In this document: positions 15,248 through 24,707 of the stretch, piece after piece
Position numbering within the stretch: position 1 is the first letter of the stretch
How the letters are laid out: every line of letters starts with the position of its first letter
Source of the DNA: Paenibacillus sp. J31TS4
GTDB lineage: Bacteria > Bacillota > Bacilli > Paenibacillales > NBRC-103111
Direction: 5' to 3'
NCBI RefSeq assembly: GCF_018403265.1
Contig: NZ_BOSI01000001.1
Location: 2,046,001 to 2,110,000, forward strand
Length of the DNA stretch: 64,000 nucleotides
Translations under genes and position numbers: made by a program
The notes under the pieces: generated by a model
Databases searched by the model: none
What the model was told of the DNA's origin: nothing
What the model saw: the letters and a program-made list of their open reading frames with translations, nothing else

Positions 15248-18200
15248 ATGTTTGAAAGCGTTATCAGAAAAAGCAGGAAGCCGCTGGCTATACTCGCGGC
15301 CGCCGCGATCGCGGTGACGGTCGCCCTGCCCCTCCTGCCCGCCCGCGCCGAGGCGGCAGCATCCGTCCCTCGCTCCTTCGACGCGCCGGAGGAGCTGGGC
15401 ACGATGGTCACAACTCCTAACACGCTGCACAGCGAATACGGAGTAGAGGACGGCAGGGACGTTCTCTATACGACGGTCACCGGCACCTCCTCCGACCCCG
15501 CCATCTTCAGTGTGATTGACCTGAAGAGCTATAAGCTGCTGAGGGAGTTTTCCCTGGCAGGCGGCGGCCAGTCCTGGGGGCACATCCTCGATTCCAAGGG
15601 CAATGTCTATATTGCCTCCGGACCGCGGCTATTCGTCTATTCGCCTGCCGCCAAGCAGGTAACGTCGCTGGGCGCCGTTCCCGGTGCCGGCACTCTCTAC
15701 AACCTGACGGTCGACGAGAACGACGTCGTCTACGGCGGAGCATACCCGACCGGCAAGGTTTTCAAGTACGACCCTTCCACCCGCTCCATCACGAACTATG
15801 AACCGTACACGCCGGGCGCGGGGTACGCCAAGACGATCGAGTACTATAAGGGCGAGCTCTACGTCGGCGAAGGCTCGATCGGGGCGCTTTACAAGATGAA
15901 CCCGGCCACCGGCCAAAAAACCGGGATTCCTCTGCCGAAGAACGACGTCTTCGACAACGAGCATCCGCCTATGGTTTATACGATGAACATCGTCCGGGAC
16001 TATCTGTTCATTCAGCTCAGCTCTGCTCCGCTGTCGCTCCTCATCTACGATTTGGAGAAGCAGCAGTTTCTGACGGATAAGATGGTGCTCGATTACCGCG
16101 GCATGTTCGTTTCTCCCGAGCATGACGGCAAGGTCTACTTCTCCGCCGCGGGCGAGTTCAAATCGTTCGATCTGGAGACCGAGGAGATCACCTCCACCGG
16201 CATTCCCTATACGACGTATCTCCGGAACAGCGCCTGGATCGATATGAACGATCCCGAGATGCCAGGGGAGTCGCTTGTGACCGTCATGTTCGGCGGCCAA
16301 GTCATCTACACCAACTTTGAGACGAAGAAGGTCAAGACGCTCCAGCCTATCGTCTCCGGCACCGCCGTTTCGATCCAGTCGCTCATCTTCGGTCCCGATC
16401 GGCTGCTCTACACGACGGGCTACCAGGGCGTCTACGGAGCCCGGTACAATATCGAGACAGCCGAGAAGGAATTGTTCAACATGGGGCAGGCCGAGGGGAT
16501 GATCGCCTGGGGCGACAAGGTCATCTTCGGCGAGTATCCGGCGGCCGTTATTCATGAGCTCGATACGACGAAGCCGATCGTGCAGGGCGCCAACCCCCGC
16601 AAGATCCATCAGATCGAGGACAGCCAGGACCGCCCCTTCGCGCTCGCAACGGGGGACGGCAAGCTCTTCGTCGGCACGATTCCGAAGATCGGCAAGCTGG
16701 GCGGCTCCCTGTCCATCTATGACGGCACTTCGTGGGAGTCCTACTACAACCTCATCCCGGATCAGAGCATCATGGGCCTCGCTTACCGCGACGGCAAGCT
16801 GTACGGCTCGACGACCGTCTGGGGAGGTCTCGACATTACGCCCACCGCCTCCGAAGCCAAGATGTTCGTCTGGGATGTCGCCAAGAAGCAGCTGATCTCC
16901 TCCTTCACCCCGGAGCTCGAGCTGGCGAACGGCATCAAAGCCAAGGCGATCGGGGGGCTCAGCTTCGGTCCCGACGGCCTCTTGTGGGGTGCCGCGTACG
17001 GGACGATCTTCGCCATCGATCCGGTCACCTACAAAGTCGTCAAGCAAAAGGAAATCGTGCAGACCGATTGGGTGTTTGACCACATCTGGACCCCAGTTAA
17101 GCTCCAGTGGGACCAGGAAGGCATCCTCTACACGACGCTCGGCGGCAAGCTCGTCGTCATCGACCCGCGGACGATGGCGCACACGGTCATTCCGGGAACC
17201 AAGACGAACCAGATGGCGCTCGGACCCGACGGCAATATTTACTACAACGAAGCGTCCATGCTGAAGCGGATCAAGGTCAAGAAGGAGCAGCCTCCCGTCT
17301 ATACGAACGTAGAGATCCCGCTCCTGAACGGCAGCTTCGAGCAGGTGAACGGTGACGGCACAATCCCTGGCTGGGAGACGTTCGGCGCGCGGACCGAAGC
17401 GGCCGATTATGCCATCACCCGCGAGAAGGCTAAGGACGGCACCGCCAGCTTGAAAATTACCGACACGTCGGCCTCGGCTGAGGTCGGAGTCCGCTCGATC
17501 CCGTTCTCCGTAGAGCCCGGCCTCGAGTACACCGTTCAGTCGGATATCTTCCTGGCTTCCGGCCGGACGATTGCGGCGCTCAAGTATTACGACGCGGAAG
17601 GGAATGAAATCCGCCTCTCGCCGGCACCTGCCAACTATCATACGGGACCTGTGAACGAATGGAAGACGGCTTCTTTCAGCTCGGTCGCTCCCGCGGGGGC
17701 CGTATCCGCCCGCGTAGTCCTGTTCTGCTCCCAAACCTGGCTGACTGAGGCGTATTACGATCAAGTGCGCGTATTCCGCCTGACGCCCGGCGATCCGGAG
17801 CCGACCGGCAACGTCGTGCAGCAGTTGGAAGTACCGAATGCCGGCTTCGAAACGATAGGCGCCGACGGCTCCATTCCGCACTGGACGATCCGGGACCCGC
17901 ATACGTTCAACAGCAACATGATCATTCGTCCGTCCGATAAAGTGGTCAAGGAAGGAGCAGGCAGCCTCTATCTGTACGACAACGACACCAGTCTGCCGGT
18001 CGCTCTCGACGGCGAGCTCATTCCGATCGCGGCCGGAGCGACTTACACGATCGCAGCCGACATCTACCGGGACGCAGTCCCGCCGGGACGCAGCTCCAAC
18101 CGGCCGTATCTGCAGATCCGCTACTACGACAGCGCGAGGAAGGAGATGACCCCTGTCTCCGGCACGACGATGAGCATGGAGGCGACGGCCCCGCTTAAGC

Positions 18201-19399
18201 AGTGGGACACGGTATCCTTCAGCAACAAAGCACCGGCAGGAGCCAAGTATATCGGCATCAAGCTGATCAGCAGCGCTCCTTACGTCGCCAATGCTTATTA
18301 TGATAATGTAACCTTGTCCACGGTCGTCGCGCCTCAGGACATGATTACCGCAAAAGTGCTGGCTGCTCCGCTGTCCAACGTGAAGGAAGGCAGCGATGTC
18401 ACGTTCGTCGCCACCGCTTCCCGCGATGCGTCTATCGTCGTCAAAGAAAATGACCGCATCGTCGCGACGGCCGCCGGCGCCGGCGAGACGCCGGTACTTG
18501 TGACCATCCCGGCTCCCGCTGCGGGCGCCAATCAATACACCGTCTACGCGAGCAGAGAAGGCTACGGCCGCAGCTCGGCCATGACGCTGCCCCTGGTGAC
18601 CGTGCATCCGTTAACCGCCCTCGAGGTATCCTCCGCCCCCGAGTCGCTGGCCGTCGGCCAAAGCGCACCGGTCGTGCTCAAAGCGGTGAACGGCCCAATC
18701 GCGCAGGACCTCGCGGAAGGGGTGGTGCTGACCGCCGATCAGGAGGGGATTGTCCGGATCGAAGGTACGATGGTAACTGGACTCGCTCCCGGTCAGGTGA
18801 CTTTGACCGCACAGTATGGAGGACAAAGTGTACAAATTCCGGTGACGGTTCCAGGCATGGTTCTGAACGCCATCGGGCTCGAGCTCCCGCAGGAGATAAT
18901 GAAGGGAACGAGCATCACCGCCGCCGTCTACGGCGTCTACAAGTCTATTGGCTCGGATGCGGAGGAGCGGAGACCGTTGACGGAAGGCGTCACGCTGACG
19001 GCAGAGCCGGCAGGCGTGGTCACCATCAGCGATCTGACGATAACTGGCGCCGCAGAAGGAACGGCCGTCGTGAAAGCCGCCTATAATGGCTTCGAAGCAA
19101 CGGCTTCGGTAAAGGTTACGTCGGCCGGCGGCCCAGATCCGGGCAATCCTCATCCGGGGAATCCCAATCCAGGGAATCCACATCCAGGGTTCCCAGGGAA
19201 TCCGGGAGAGCCTAATCTAGGAAATCCCAATCCAGGGAATCCACATCCCGGAACTCCTGGGAACCCTCATCCGGGGTTTCCAGGGAATCCGGGAGAGCCT
19301 AATCCAGGGAACCCCAACCCAGGGAATCCGCCCGGGAAACCAGGCAATCCCAATCCGGGGAACCCCCCTGGAAAACCGGGGAATCCAAACGGCAAGTAA
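15248..19399 (+). CDS. Large secreted beta-propeller protein with carbohydrate-binding and Ig-like domains
   Basis: Exported protein of 1383 residues. Residues 1-38 form a signal peptide (basic start, long hydrophobic core, ARAEA cleavage region). Residues about 50-680 are repeated propeller-like blades with recurring pattern GPDG/LLY/VYGA, of the PQQ/NHL/SMP-30 type. Two CBM4/9-like modules follow, each opening with a similar signature: LLNGSFEQVNGDGTIPGWE near 690 and VPNAGFETIGADGSIPHW near 862. Three Ig-like domains (about 1030-1295), the last two BIG2-like, precede an 87-residue tail of GNP/NPG/HPG repeats. No catalytic residues or sortase motif are evident. The ATG with GAGGT 11 bases upstream is preferred to GTG at 15161. 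Probable role: polysaccharide binding or breakdown at the surface; not recognised as a named protein. Confidence 0.85.
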   Translation: MFESVIRKSRKPLAILAAAAIAVTVALPLLPARAEAAASVPRSFDAPEELGTMVTTPNTLHSEYGVEDGRDVLYTTVTGTSSDPAIFSVIDLKSYKLLREFSLAGGGQSWGHILDSKGNVYIASGPRLFVYSPAAKQVTSLGAVPGAGTLYNLTVDENDVVYGGAYPTGKVFKYDPSTRSITNYEPYTPGAGYAKTIEYYKGELYVGEGSIGALYKMNPATGQKTGIPLPKNDVFDNEHPPMVYTMNIVRDYLFIQLSSAPLSLLIYDLEKQQFLTDKMVLDYRGMFVSPEHDGKVYFSAAGEFKSFDLETEEITSTGIPYTTYLRNSAWIDMNDPEMPGESLVTVMFGGQVIYTNFETKKVKTLQPIVSGTAVSIQSLIFGPDRLLYTTGYQGVYGARYNIETAEKELFNMGQAEGMIAWGDKVIFGEYPAAVIHELDTTKPIVQGANPRKIHQIEDSQDRPFALATGDGKLFVGTIPKIGKLGGSLSIYDGTSWESYYNLIPDQSIMGLAYRDGKLYGSTTVWGGLDITPTASEAKMFVWDVAKKQLISSFTPELELANGIKAKAIGGLSFGPDGLLWGAAYGTIFAIDPVTYKVVKQKEIVQTDWVFDHIWTPVKLQWDQEGILYTTLGGKLVVIDPRTMAHTVIPGTKTNQMALGPDGNIYYNEASMLKRIKVKKEQPPVYTNVEIPLLNGSFEQVNGDGTIPGWETFGARTEAADYAITREKAKDGTASLKITDTSASAEVGVRSIPFSVEPGLEYTVQSDIFLASGRTIAALKYYDAEGNEIRLSPAPANYHTGPVNEWKTASFSSVAPAGAVSARVVLFCSQTWLTEAYYDQVRVFRLTPGDPEPTGNVVQQLEVPNAGFETIGADGSIPHWTIRDPHTFNSNMIIRPSDKVVKEGAGSLYLYDNDTSLPVALDGELIPIAAGATYTIAADIYRDAVPPGRSSNRPYLQIRYYDSARKEMTPVSGTTMSMEATAPLKQWDTVSFSNKAPAGAKYIGIKLISSAPYVANAYYDNVTLSTVVAPQDMITAKVLAAPLSNVKEGSDVTFVATASRDASIVVKENDRIVATAAGAGETPVLVTIPAPAAGANQYTVYASREGYGRSSAMTLPLVTVHPLTALEVSSAPESLAVGQSAPVVLKAVNGPIAQDLAEGVVLTADQEGIVRIEGTMVTGLAPGQVTLTAQYGGQSVQIPVTVPGMVLNAIGLELPQEIMKGTSITAAVYGVYKSIGSDAEERRPLTEGVTLTAEPAGVVTISDLTITGAAEGTAVVKAAYNGFEATASVKVTSAGGPDPGNPHPGNPNPGNPHPGFPGNPGEPNLGNPNPGNPHPGTPGNPHPGFPGNPGEPNPGNPNPGNPPGKPGNPNPGNPPGKPGNPNGK
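19133..19396 (+). repeat. Low-complexity repeats encoding a Pro-Gly-Asn tail
   Basis: In-frame degenerate copies of CCAGGGAATCC-like units encode NPGNPHPG, GFPGNPGEPN and GNPPGKPGNPN blocks, some duplicated as larger cassettes. Such arrays change copy number by slippage and give an extended, possibly wall-spanning or collagen-like stalk. Confidence 0.9.
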
Positions 19400-19498
19400 G
19401 CAAGTTCCTCGTTCCACAGCCACCCGCGCCGAAGGCGTGGGGTTGGCGGACCCTATGCCCTATCTGCCCAATAGGAGCAAGTAAGCTCTCTAACGCAA

Positions 19499-19549
19499 AA
19501 CAAGCTGATTCCGGATTCAGCCGGTCTCAGCTTGTTTTTTGGTTTTTTT
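19499..19549 (+). terminator. Terminator of the giant secreted protein
   Basis: AACAAGCTGA pairs with TCAGCTTGTT around a loop holding two CCGG blocks, followed by T6, GG and T7. Confidence 0.88.
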
Positions 19550-19573
19550 GCGCGGCACCTCAGCTCCACACCC

Positions 19574-19631
19574 AAAAAAGCCCCCTTCCATCCGGGTTCC
19601 CGTGAAAGGAACCAAATGAACGAAAGGGTGC
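19574..19631 (-). terminator. Probable serC terminator
   Basis: On the minus strand an imperfect GCACCCTTT/AAGGGGGC stem encloses GGTTCC...GGAACC and is followed by T6. It lies about 150 bases after serC. Confidence 0.5.
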
Positions 19632-19779
19632 TTTCGTGCAACGCTATGAGAGAAGAGAGAGCAGCGGACGCCGAACCAGCGGCAGCTTACACCCGCAACC
19701 CCGGCTAAGCAAGGTCGCTCTGCGTCTGCTCTCTTCCGGGGTCGGCCGGGCTAACCGTTTGCCGTTTCCGGCGCGGCTA

Positions 19780-20868
19780 TTACCCGTTCGTGCGCTGGAA
19801 CTCGGCCATGAACTCGGCGAGCGCCTTGCAGCTCTCGTATGGCACGGCGTTGTATGTCGAAGCCCGCAGATGGCCCACGCTCCGGTGGCCCTTCAGGCCG
19901 ACAAAGCCGTTCTTCTCCGCTTCGCGGATAAAGGCTTTCTCCAGCTCTTCATCCTGCAGCTTGAACGTGATGTTCATGCGCGAGCGGCTGTCCGTCTCGG
20001 CCAGCCCCTGATAGAAGCCGCCGCTCGTGTCGATCGTTTGGTAGATCAGATCGGTCTTGACGCGGTTGAGCTTCTCCATCTCGGCGAGACCGCCATGGTC
20101 GCGGACCCACTGGAGGACGAGATTCATCATATAGACGGAGTAGACCGGCGGGGTGTTGTACAGCGAGTTGTTCTCGGTATAAGTCGAATACCGGAACATC
20201 GTCGGGATCGTCTTTGGCGCATCCTTCAGGAGATCCTCCTTGACGATGACGAGTGTAACCCCGGACGGACCGAGATTCTTCTGCGCACCGGCATAAATAA
20301 GCGAGAATCGGGAAGCATCAAACTGTCTGGACATGATGTCGCTCGACATGTCCCCAATAAGCGGGACGCTGCCCGTATCCGGGAATTCGGTGAACTCGGT
20401 TCCCGCAATCGTTTCGTTCGAGGTCAGGTGCAGATAGGCGGCGTTCTCCGGCAGAGACAGTCCGGCCAGCGACGGCATGTTGAGCAGCCCTTCTTCCCGG
20501 GAGGAAGCGGCGATCGTGGCGGAGCCGAGCATCTTGGCTTCCTTATAGGCCTTCTCGGCCCAGGTTCCGGTCATGACATAGCAGCCCGTCTTGCCCTCTC
20601 CGAGCAGGTTCATCGGCACCATCGTAAACTGCGTGCTGGCGCCCCCTTGTAGGAATAGGACCTTGTAGCCTTCCGGCAGACCGAGCAGTTCCTTGACCAG
20701 CTCCTGAGTCTCGTCATTGACCTGCTCGTACTCCTTGCTGCGATGGGAGATTTCCATAATGGACATGCCGATTCCGTTGAAATCGACGAACTGCTCCTGC
20801 GCCCGCTGCAGCACTTCGAGCGGCAGCGCGGCCGGGCCGGCATTGAAGTTGTACGCACGTTTGGTCAC
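19780..20868 (-). CDS. serC: Phosphoserine aminotransferase
   Basis: PLP enzyme of 362 residues converting 3-phosphohydroxypyruvate and glutamate to phosphoserine in serine synthesis; it can also act on 3-hydroxy-2-oxo-4-phosphooxybutanoate for pyridoxal phosphate. The N-terminus RAYNFNAGPAALPLEVL is diagnostic, and the Schiff-base lysine lies in YAGAQKNLGPSGV. The C-terminus has GFVGLKGHRSVGHLRASTYN. The GTG start (MTKRAYNF) eight bases after GAAGGTG fits homologues; the much longer open frame upstream has no coding character and overlaps thpR. A single-gene unit. Confidence 0.97.
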   Translation of the reverse strand: MTKRAYNFNAGPAALPLEVLQRAQEQFVDFNGIGMSIMEISHRSKEYEQVNDETQELVKELLGLPEGYKVLFLQGGASTQFTMVPMNLLGEGKTGCYVMTGTWAEKAYKEAKMLGSATIAASSREEGLLNMPSLAGLSLPENAAYLHLTSNETIAGTEFTEFPDTGSVPLIGDMSSDIMSRQFDASRFSLIYAGAQKNLGPSGVTLVIVKEDLLKDAPKTIPTMFRYSTYTENNSLYNTPPVYSVYMMNLVLQWVRDHGGLAEMEKLNRVKTDLIYQTIDTSGGFYQGLAETDSRSRMNITFKLQDEELEKAFIREAEKNGFVGLKGHRSVGHLRASTYNAVPYESCKALAEFMAEFQRTNG

Positions 20869-20988
20869 TGGATCCACACCTTCTCTTTCTATGATATCGT
20901 AATGATAACAAGATTCCCCCAGCCCTTCAAGAAAAAAAGACAATAGCGACAGCCGGCGCAGCCCGCCGGCAGACAAGGAGGAACCCAC

Positions 20989-21639
20989 GTGCACCGCCTG
21001 AATTCTACCCTTGCCCGCCCTCTCGCAGCCTGTCCGGACGGTAGGTCCGCCGCCGGCCCGCATGCCGCCGAAGGCCCGTCCGCCCGCCTGTTCATCGCCG
21101 TCCCGCTGCCCGATACGCTCAAGGAGATACTCGCCCGGCGCTGCGAACGGCTGCGGGAGACCGTCCCATTCGCCAAATGGGTCTACCGGGACGACTACCA
21201 CATCACGGTCCAGTATCTCGGCGCTACCCCGCTCCAGCGGGTGGATGCCATTCGCGCCAAGCTTGCGGAGGCCGCCGCCGCGCAGGGACCGTTCGGCCTG
21301 AAGCTCAGCTCTCTCGGCGCGTTCGGCAAATCCTCGTCCCCCCAGATTCTGTGGACCGGCGTGCAGGGCGAGCTGGCCCCTCTCGAGGCGCTGTACCGGC
21401 GCGTTGTGGAAGCGATGATCCCCTTCGGGTATGTGCCCGAGGAGCGGCCGTACAAGCCCCACATCACGTTAGCCCGCAAGTACCGCGGCACCGAACCGTT
21501 CGACGCCCGCCGGGCCGAAGCGTCCCTGCCTCCTCTCGAGGAGAGCGAGTGGCAGGCTGCGGAGCTGATTTTGTACGAAAGCCGCGGCGGCCGCGAGCCG
21601 ATGTACCAGCCGCTCGCCCGGATGCCGATCGGGGGCTGA
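20989..21639 (+). CDS. thpR: RNA 2',3'-cyclic phosphodiesterase (2'-5' RNA ligase family)
   Basis: LigT/ThpR-family enzyme of 216 residues that hydrolyses 2',3'-cyclic phosphates of RNA ends and can join tRNA halves by a 2'-5' bond. Two H-x-T/S-x motifs are present, DDYHITVQYLG and KPHITLAR, spaced as in the family, after the RLFIAVPLPD strand. The first 30 residues form an extra low-complexity leader before the core. The GTG start is supported by AAGGAGG seven bases upstream; ATG starts are absent. It diverges from serC. Physiological substrate in bacteria is uncertain. Confidence 0.9.
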   Translation: MHRLNSTLARPLAACPDGRSAAGPHAAEGPSARLFIAVPLPDTLKEILARRCERLRETVPFAKWVYRDDYHITVQYLGATPLQRVDAIRAKLAEAAAAQGPFGLKLSSLGAFGKSSSPQILWTGVQGELAPLEALYRRVVEAMIPFGYVPEERPYKPHITLARKYRGTEPFDARRAEASLPPLEESEWQAAELILYESRGGREPMYQPLARMPIGG

Positions 21640-21810
21640 GCATGCCGACCCCGGCCGGCTCGTTCGGATTCCAGCCGGCACCATGTACCGCACCGGCATT
21701 TGGGGGAGCTCCCTTGCCTTGTTTCCATCTTCCTTTTTCTATAGGTGAATCCCCCTCTTCTCGGGCTGCCTGCTTGCCTGCTGGCGTGACACGGCGGCCG
21801 GCCGTCTGAT

Positions 21811-21875
21811 ACAATCCCAGTTGAGCCCGCAGGCTCCTGAGGTTTGAAACAATCTCAGTCGAGACCTCAGGCTCC
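21811..21875. repeat. Imperfect 27-bp direct repeat before the phosphoesterase gene
   Basis: Two copies (21811-21837 and 21849-21875), 38 bases apart, share ACAATC-CAGT-GAG-CC-CAGGCTCC at 23 of 27 positions. Between them CCTGAGGT and ACCTCAGG (21836 and 21864) can form a hairpin. The second copy ends 24 bases before the start codon. Confidence 0.8.
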
Positions 21876-21899
21876 AGGGAGGAAGGAGGAGAAAACACC

Positions 21900-22775
21900 A
21901 TGCTACCGGAATCGGAAGCGAAGCTGACGCGAAGACAATTTCTGCAGAAGGGGCGCAGCCTTCTTGCCGCTCTGCTGACGGCTCCTCCGGCTGCCTATCT
22001 ATATGCCCGGTTCACGGAGCCCTACTTCCTTCAGATTAAGCGGGTGCCGCTTACACTGCCACGGCTCCCGGACGCCTTCTCCGGCTTCCGGGTTCTGCAG
22101 TTCAGCGACGTCCATCTCGGCTTTCATTTTCCGCTCAAGCGGCTGCAGCGGCTAGTCGCTCATATGAACGAGCTGGGCCCGGACCTCGTCGTCTTTACCG
22201 GCGACCTGTTCGACTCTAAGCTCTTCGACGAGGTCGCTCACAGCCAGGCGCTCGAACAGCTGAAGGCGCCCTTTGGCAAGCTTGCCGTGCTGGGCAACCA
22301 CGATTATTACGATGCGGCAGACCGGACGGCGGACGTCCTCACGGAAGGCGGCTTTACCGTCCTCCGCAACGCCGCCGTTCCTCTGACGCGGGGCACGTCC
22401 CGCCTATGGATCGCTGGAGTCGAGGACGCCTGGGAGGGCAAGCCCCAGCTGGCCAAGGCGCTCGCCCCGACTCCCGCGGACGCATGCAGGCTGCTGCTGT
22501 CGCACGCGCCCGATCTCGCCGATCAGGCCGCCGGGCACGGCATTGACCTGCAGCTGTCCGGCCACAGCCACGGCGGCCAGGTTCGGCTCCCGTTCTACGG
22601 CCCGGTCGTGACGCCGCCTCCCTTCGGCCGCAAATACGTGATGGGCCATTACCAGCTACCCGGCGGCCTCCAGCTGTATACGAACCGCGGCCTCGGGACG
22701 AGCATGCAGCCGTACCGGTTCTTCTGCCGGCCCGAGCTGACTCTGTTCACGCTCCATGCCCCATCCGGCGGCTGA
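21900..22775 (+). CDS. ykuE: Tat-exported metallophosphoesterase, YkuE-like
   Basis: Calcineurin-like phosphoesterase of 291 residues. The N-terminus LTRRQFLQKGRSLLAALL carries a twin-arginine motif and hydrophobic core, so it is expected to leave the cell folded through Tat, as YkuE does in Bacillus. All metal-binding motifs are present: FSDVHLG, GDLFD, LGNHDYY, and SGHSHGGQ with LLLSHAPD before it. A dinuclear metal centre is likely. AAGGAGGA lies nine bases before the ATG. It is monocistronic with a perfect terminator downstream. Substrate unknown. Confidence 0.93.
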   Translation: MLPESEAKLTRRQFLQKGRSLLAALLTAPPAAYLYARFTEPYFLQIKRVPLTLPRLPDAFSGFRVLQFSDVHLGFHFPLKRLQRLVAHMNELGPDLVVFTGDLFDSKLFDEVAHSQALEQLKAPFGKLAVLGNHDYYDAADRTADVLTEGGFTVLRNAAVPLTRGTSRLWIAGVEDAWEGKPQLAKALAPTPADACRLLLSHAPDLADQAAGHGIDLQLSGHSHGGQVRLPFYGPVVTPPPFGRKYVMGHYQLPGGLQLYTNRGLGTSMQPYRFFCRPELTLFTLHAPSGG

Positions 22776-22938
22776 CCTGTCACAGAAAGCGGCCGCTCCG
22801 GCAGGCCCCCTCACGCTCGCCAGCGCTGACGTGGGAAGCGCCGCCCCGGCAGCCGTGCCGTTCCAGCAGCCACGCCACCGCTATGTCGAGCCGCGTCCCG
22901 CAACTGCCACGATGCACCGGCATCTCGACAAACACGAA

Positions 22939-22973
22939 CCGCCTTATCCGTCGACACGGATAAGGCGGTTTTT
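22939..22973 (+). terminator. Terminator of the phosphoesterase gene
   Basis: Perfect 12-bp stem CCGCCTTATCCG-TCGACA-CGGATAAGGCGG followed by T5, just before the convergent transporter stop. Confidence 0.93.
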
Positions 22974-22977
22974 GGGT

Positions 22978-24513
22978 TTAATGATGGGCGGACGGAGTCG
23001 ATTCTCCCCGGCTTCCCGCCTGGATCCGCTCGCGGCCCATCAGGAAGACAGTCACCACCGCTATGGCGATCGGCAGGAGCGCCAGCGCGAAGTTGAACGT
23101 AATCGACGACGACATGGCGTCGACAATCTTATCCAGCACCTGCGGCGGCACCTTGGCCCGGGCCGACGCCTCGAACAGGCCGCGCGGATCGCTGGTGACC
23201 GAGGCGACGCCTTCCGCCCCTCCCGGCACGCCCGCGAACGATTCGGCCAGCTGGCTCTGGAACCGTTTGGTCTGGATCGTGCCGAAGATCGTGATGCCGA
23301 GCGTCATGCCGAGCGAACGGAAGAACGCGTTGGTCGAGTTGGCCGACCCCCGGAACCGGGGATCCATATTGTGCACGCTCGCCGTCGGCAGCAGGGAGAA
23401 CGAGAAGCCGACGCCGAAGCCGACCAGAATCATGAACAAGGTCAGCAGCCAGCGCGCCGTCTCCGGCCCCATCGTGGCCAGCAGCGCCATTCCCGCCGCA
23501 TAGGCGATAATGGAGACGATCATCAGGCTGCGGAACGACGTCTTGGTCTGGAAAATCCCGCCGATGGCACTTCCCGCCACCGATCCGAGCATCATTGGCG
23601 TCAGGATGAGTCCCGCATTGATCGCGGACCCGCCGTAGACCGCCTGTACGAAGATCGGAATGTAGACCGTCAGGATGATGAAGGTCGCCCCGTAGAGAAG
23701 AGCCAGCACCTGAGAAGTCGCGAACAGCCGGCGCTTGAACATCCAGAACGAGATAATAGGCTCCTCGGCTCGCGTCTCGGCGAACAGGAACGCGACGATC
23801 GCGACGGCGAAGACGGCGAACAGCGACAGGATGGGTGTCGAGGCCCAGTCGTATTTTTTACCTCCGAGCTCCAGAGCGAACATCAGGCAGACGACGGCGG
23901 TCACGAGTGTCACCGCCCCGCTCCAGTCGATCTTCTGCTTCTTGTGCTCCGCCGATTCCCGGTAATACCGCAGAATAAAGTAAAGAGACACGATACCGAT
24001 CGGCACATTCACGTAGAAAATCCAGTGCCAGCTCATGTACTCGGTTATGTACGCGCCGAGCAGCGGCCCCAATACACTGGAGGTCCCGAATACGGCGCCG
24101 AGCAGGCCGGTCATCTTGCCGCGCTTCTCCGGCGGGAAGATGTCAAAGACGATCGTGAAGGCAATTGGCATCAGGGCACCGCCGCCGATCCCCTGGATCG
24201 CCCGGTAGATGCTGAGCTGCACGATACTCTGGGCAATGCCGCACAGGGCGGAGCCTAGCAGGAAGATGAGCAGGCCGAACACGAAAAACCGTTTGCGTCC
24301 ATACATGTCCGACAGCTTTCCGAAGATCGGCATGCCCGCCATAACCGCCACCATGTAGGCAGAGGTCACCCACACGAATTGATCGAGCCCTTTCAAATCC
24401 GCGACAATGCTGCCGAGCGCGGTTGCCACGATTGTATTGTCCATCGCCGACATCAGGATGCCGAGCAGCAGGCCGGCGACGACAAAAGAGATATTCTTAT
24501 CGTTAGTTCCCAT
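22978..24513 (-). CDS. DHA2-family (EmrB/QacA type) drug:H+ antiporter
   Basis: Major facilitator protein of 511 residues with about 14 predicted helices. Motif C/D1 region LMSAMDNTIVATALGSI in helix 1, the loop 2-3 motif GKLSDMYGRKRFF, and GTSSVLGPLLGAYI in helix 5 mark an efflux pump of the QacA/EmrB group. It probably exports lipophilic or cationic drugs in exchange for protons. AAGGAG lies six bases before the ATG. No regulator gene is adjacent; the flanks are convergent ykuE and tandem glnA. The substrate cannot be predicted. Confidence 0.92.
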   Translation of the reverse strand: MGTNDKNISFVVAGLLLGILMSAMDNTIVATALGSIVADLKGLDQFVWVTSAYMVAVMAGMPIFGKLSDMYGRKRFFVFGLLIFLLGSALCGIAQSIVQLSIYRAIQGIGGGALMPIAFTIVFDIFPPEKRGKMTGLLGAVFGTSSVLGPLLGAYITEYMSWHWIFYVNVPIGIVSLYFILRYYRESAEHKKQKIDWSGAVTLVTAVVCLMFALELGGKKYDWASTPILSLFAVFAVAIVAFLFAETRAEEPIISFWMFKRRLFATSQVLALLYGATFIILTVYIPIFVQAVYGGSAINAGLILTPMMLGSVAGSAIGGIFQTKTSFRSLMIVSIIAYAAGMALLATMGPETARWLLTLFMILVGFGVGFSFSLLPTASVHNMDPRFRGSANSTNAFFRSLGMTLGITIFGTIQTKRFQSQLAESFAGVPGGAEGVASVTSDPRGLFEASARAKVPPQVLDKIVDAMSSSITFNFALALLPIAIAVVTVFLMGRERIQAGSRGESTPSAHH

Positions 24514-24646
24514 AGGAGGCTCCTTTCCTGTCAATGGGTTACTGCCTCATTATAATCCTGGCTCTCCAAATTACAAGATCGTTCCAGTTCTTTTCCAAGC
24601 ATGCCCAATCTCGCCGCCCGCTAACGGCCGCCCGCCGAGAACAGGG

Positions 24647-24676
24647 AAAAAAAGCCCGGGGCCAGAAGGCACCGGG
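24647..24676 (-). terminator. glnA terminator
   Basis: Minus-strand CCCGG-TGCC-TTCT-GGCC-CCGGG with one mismatch, followed by CT7, about 30 bases after the glnA stop. Confidence 0.8.
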
Positions 24677-24707
24677 TCAGGAGGAACGATCGGATACGGC
24701 CAGTGAA

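Noticed and set aside
15629-18607. Open frame of 992 codons antisense to the giant secreted protein
   Set aside because: The sense strand has a promoter, signal peptide, recognisable domains and terminator; the antisense product is rich in Arg, Asp and His without any family pattern.
20869-21462. N-terminal extension of serC by nearly 200 codons
   Set aside because: Overlaps the convincing thpR gene on the other strand; homologues start at MTKRAYNF with a ribosome site there.
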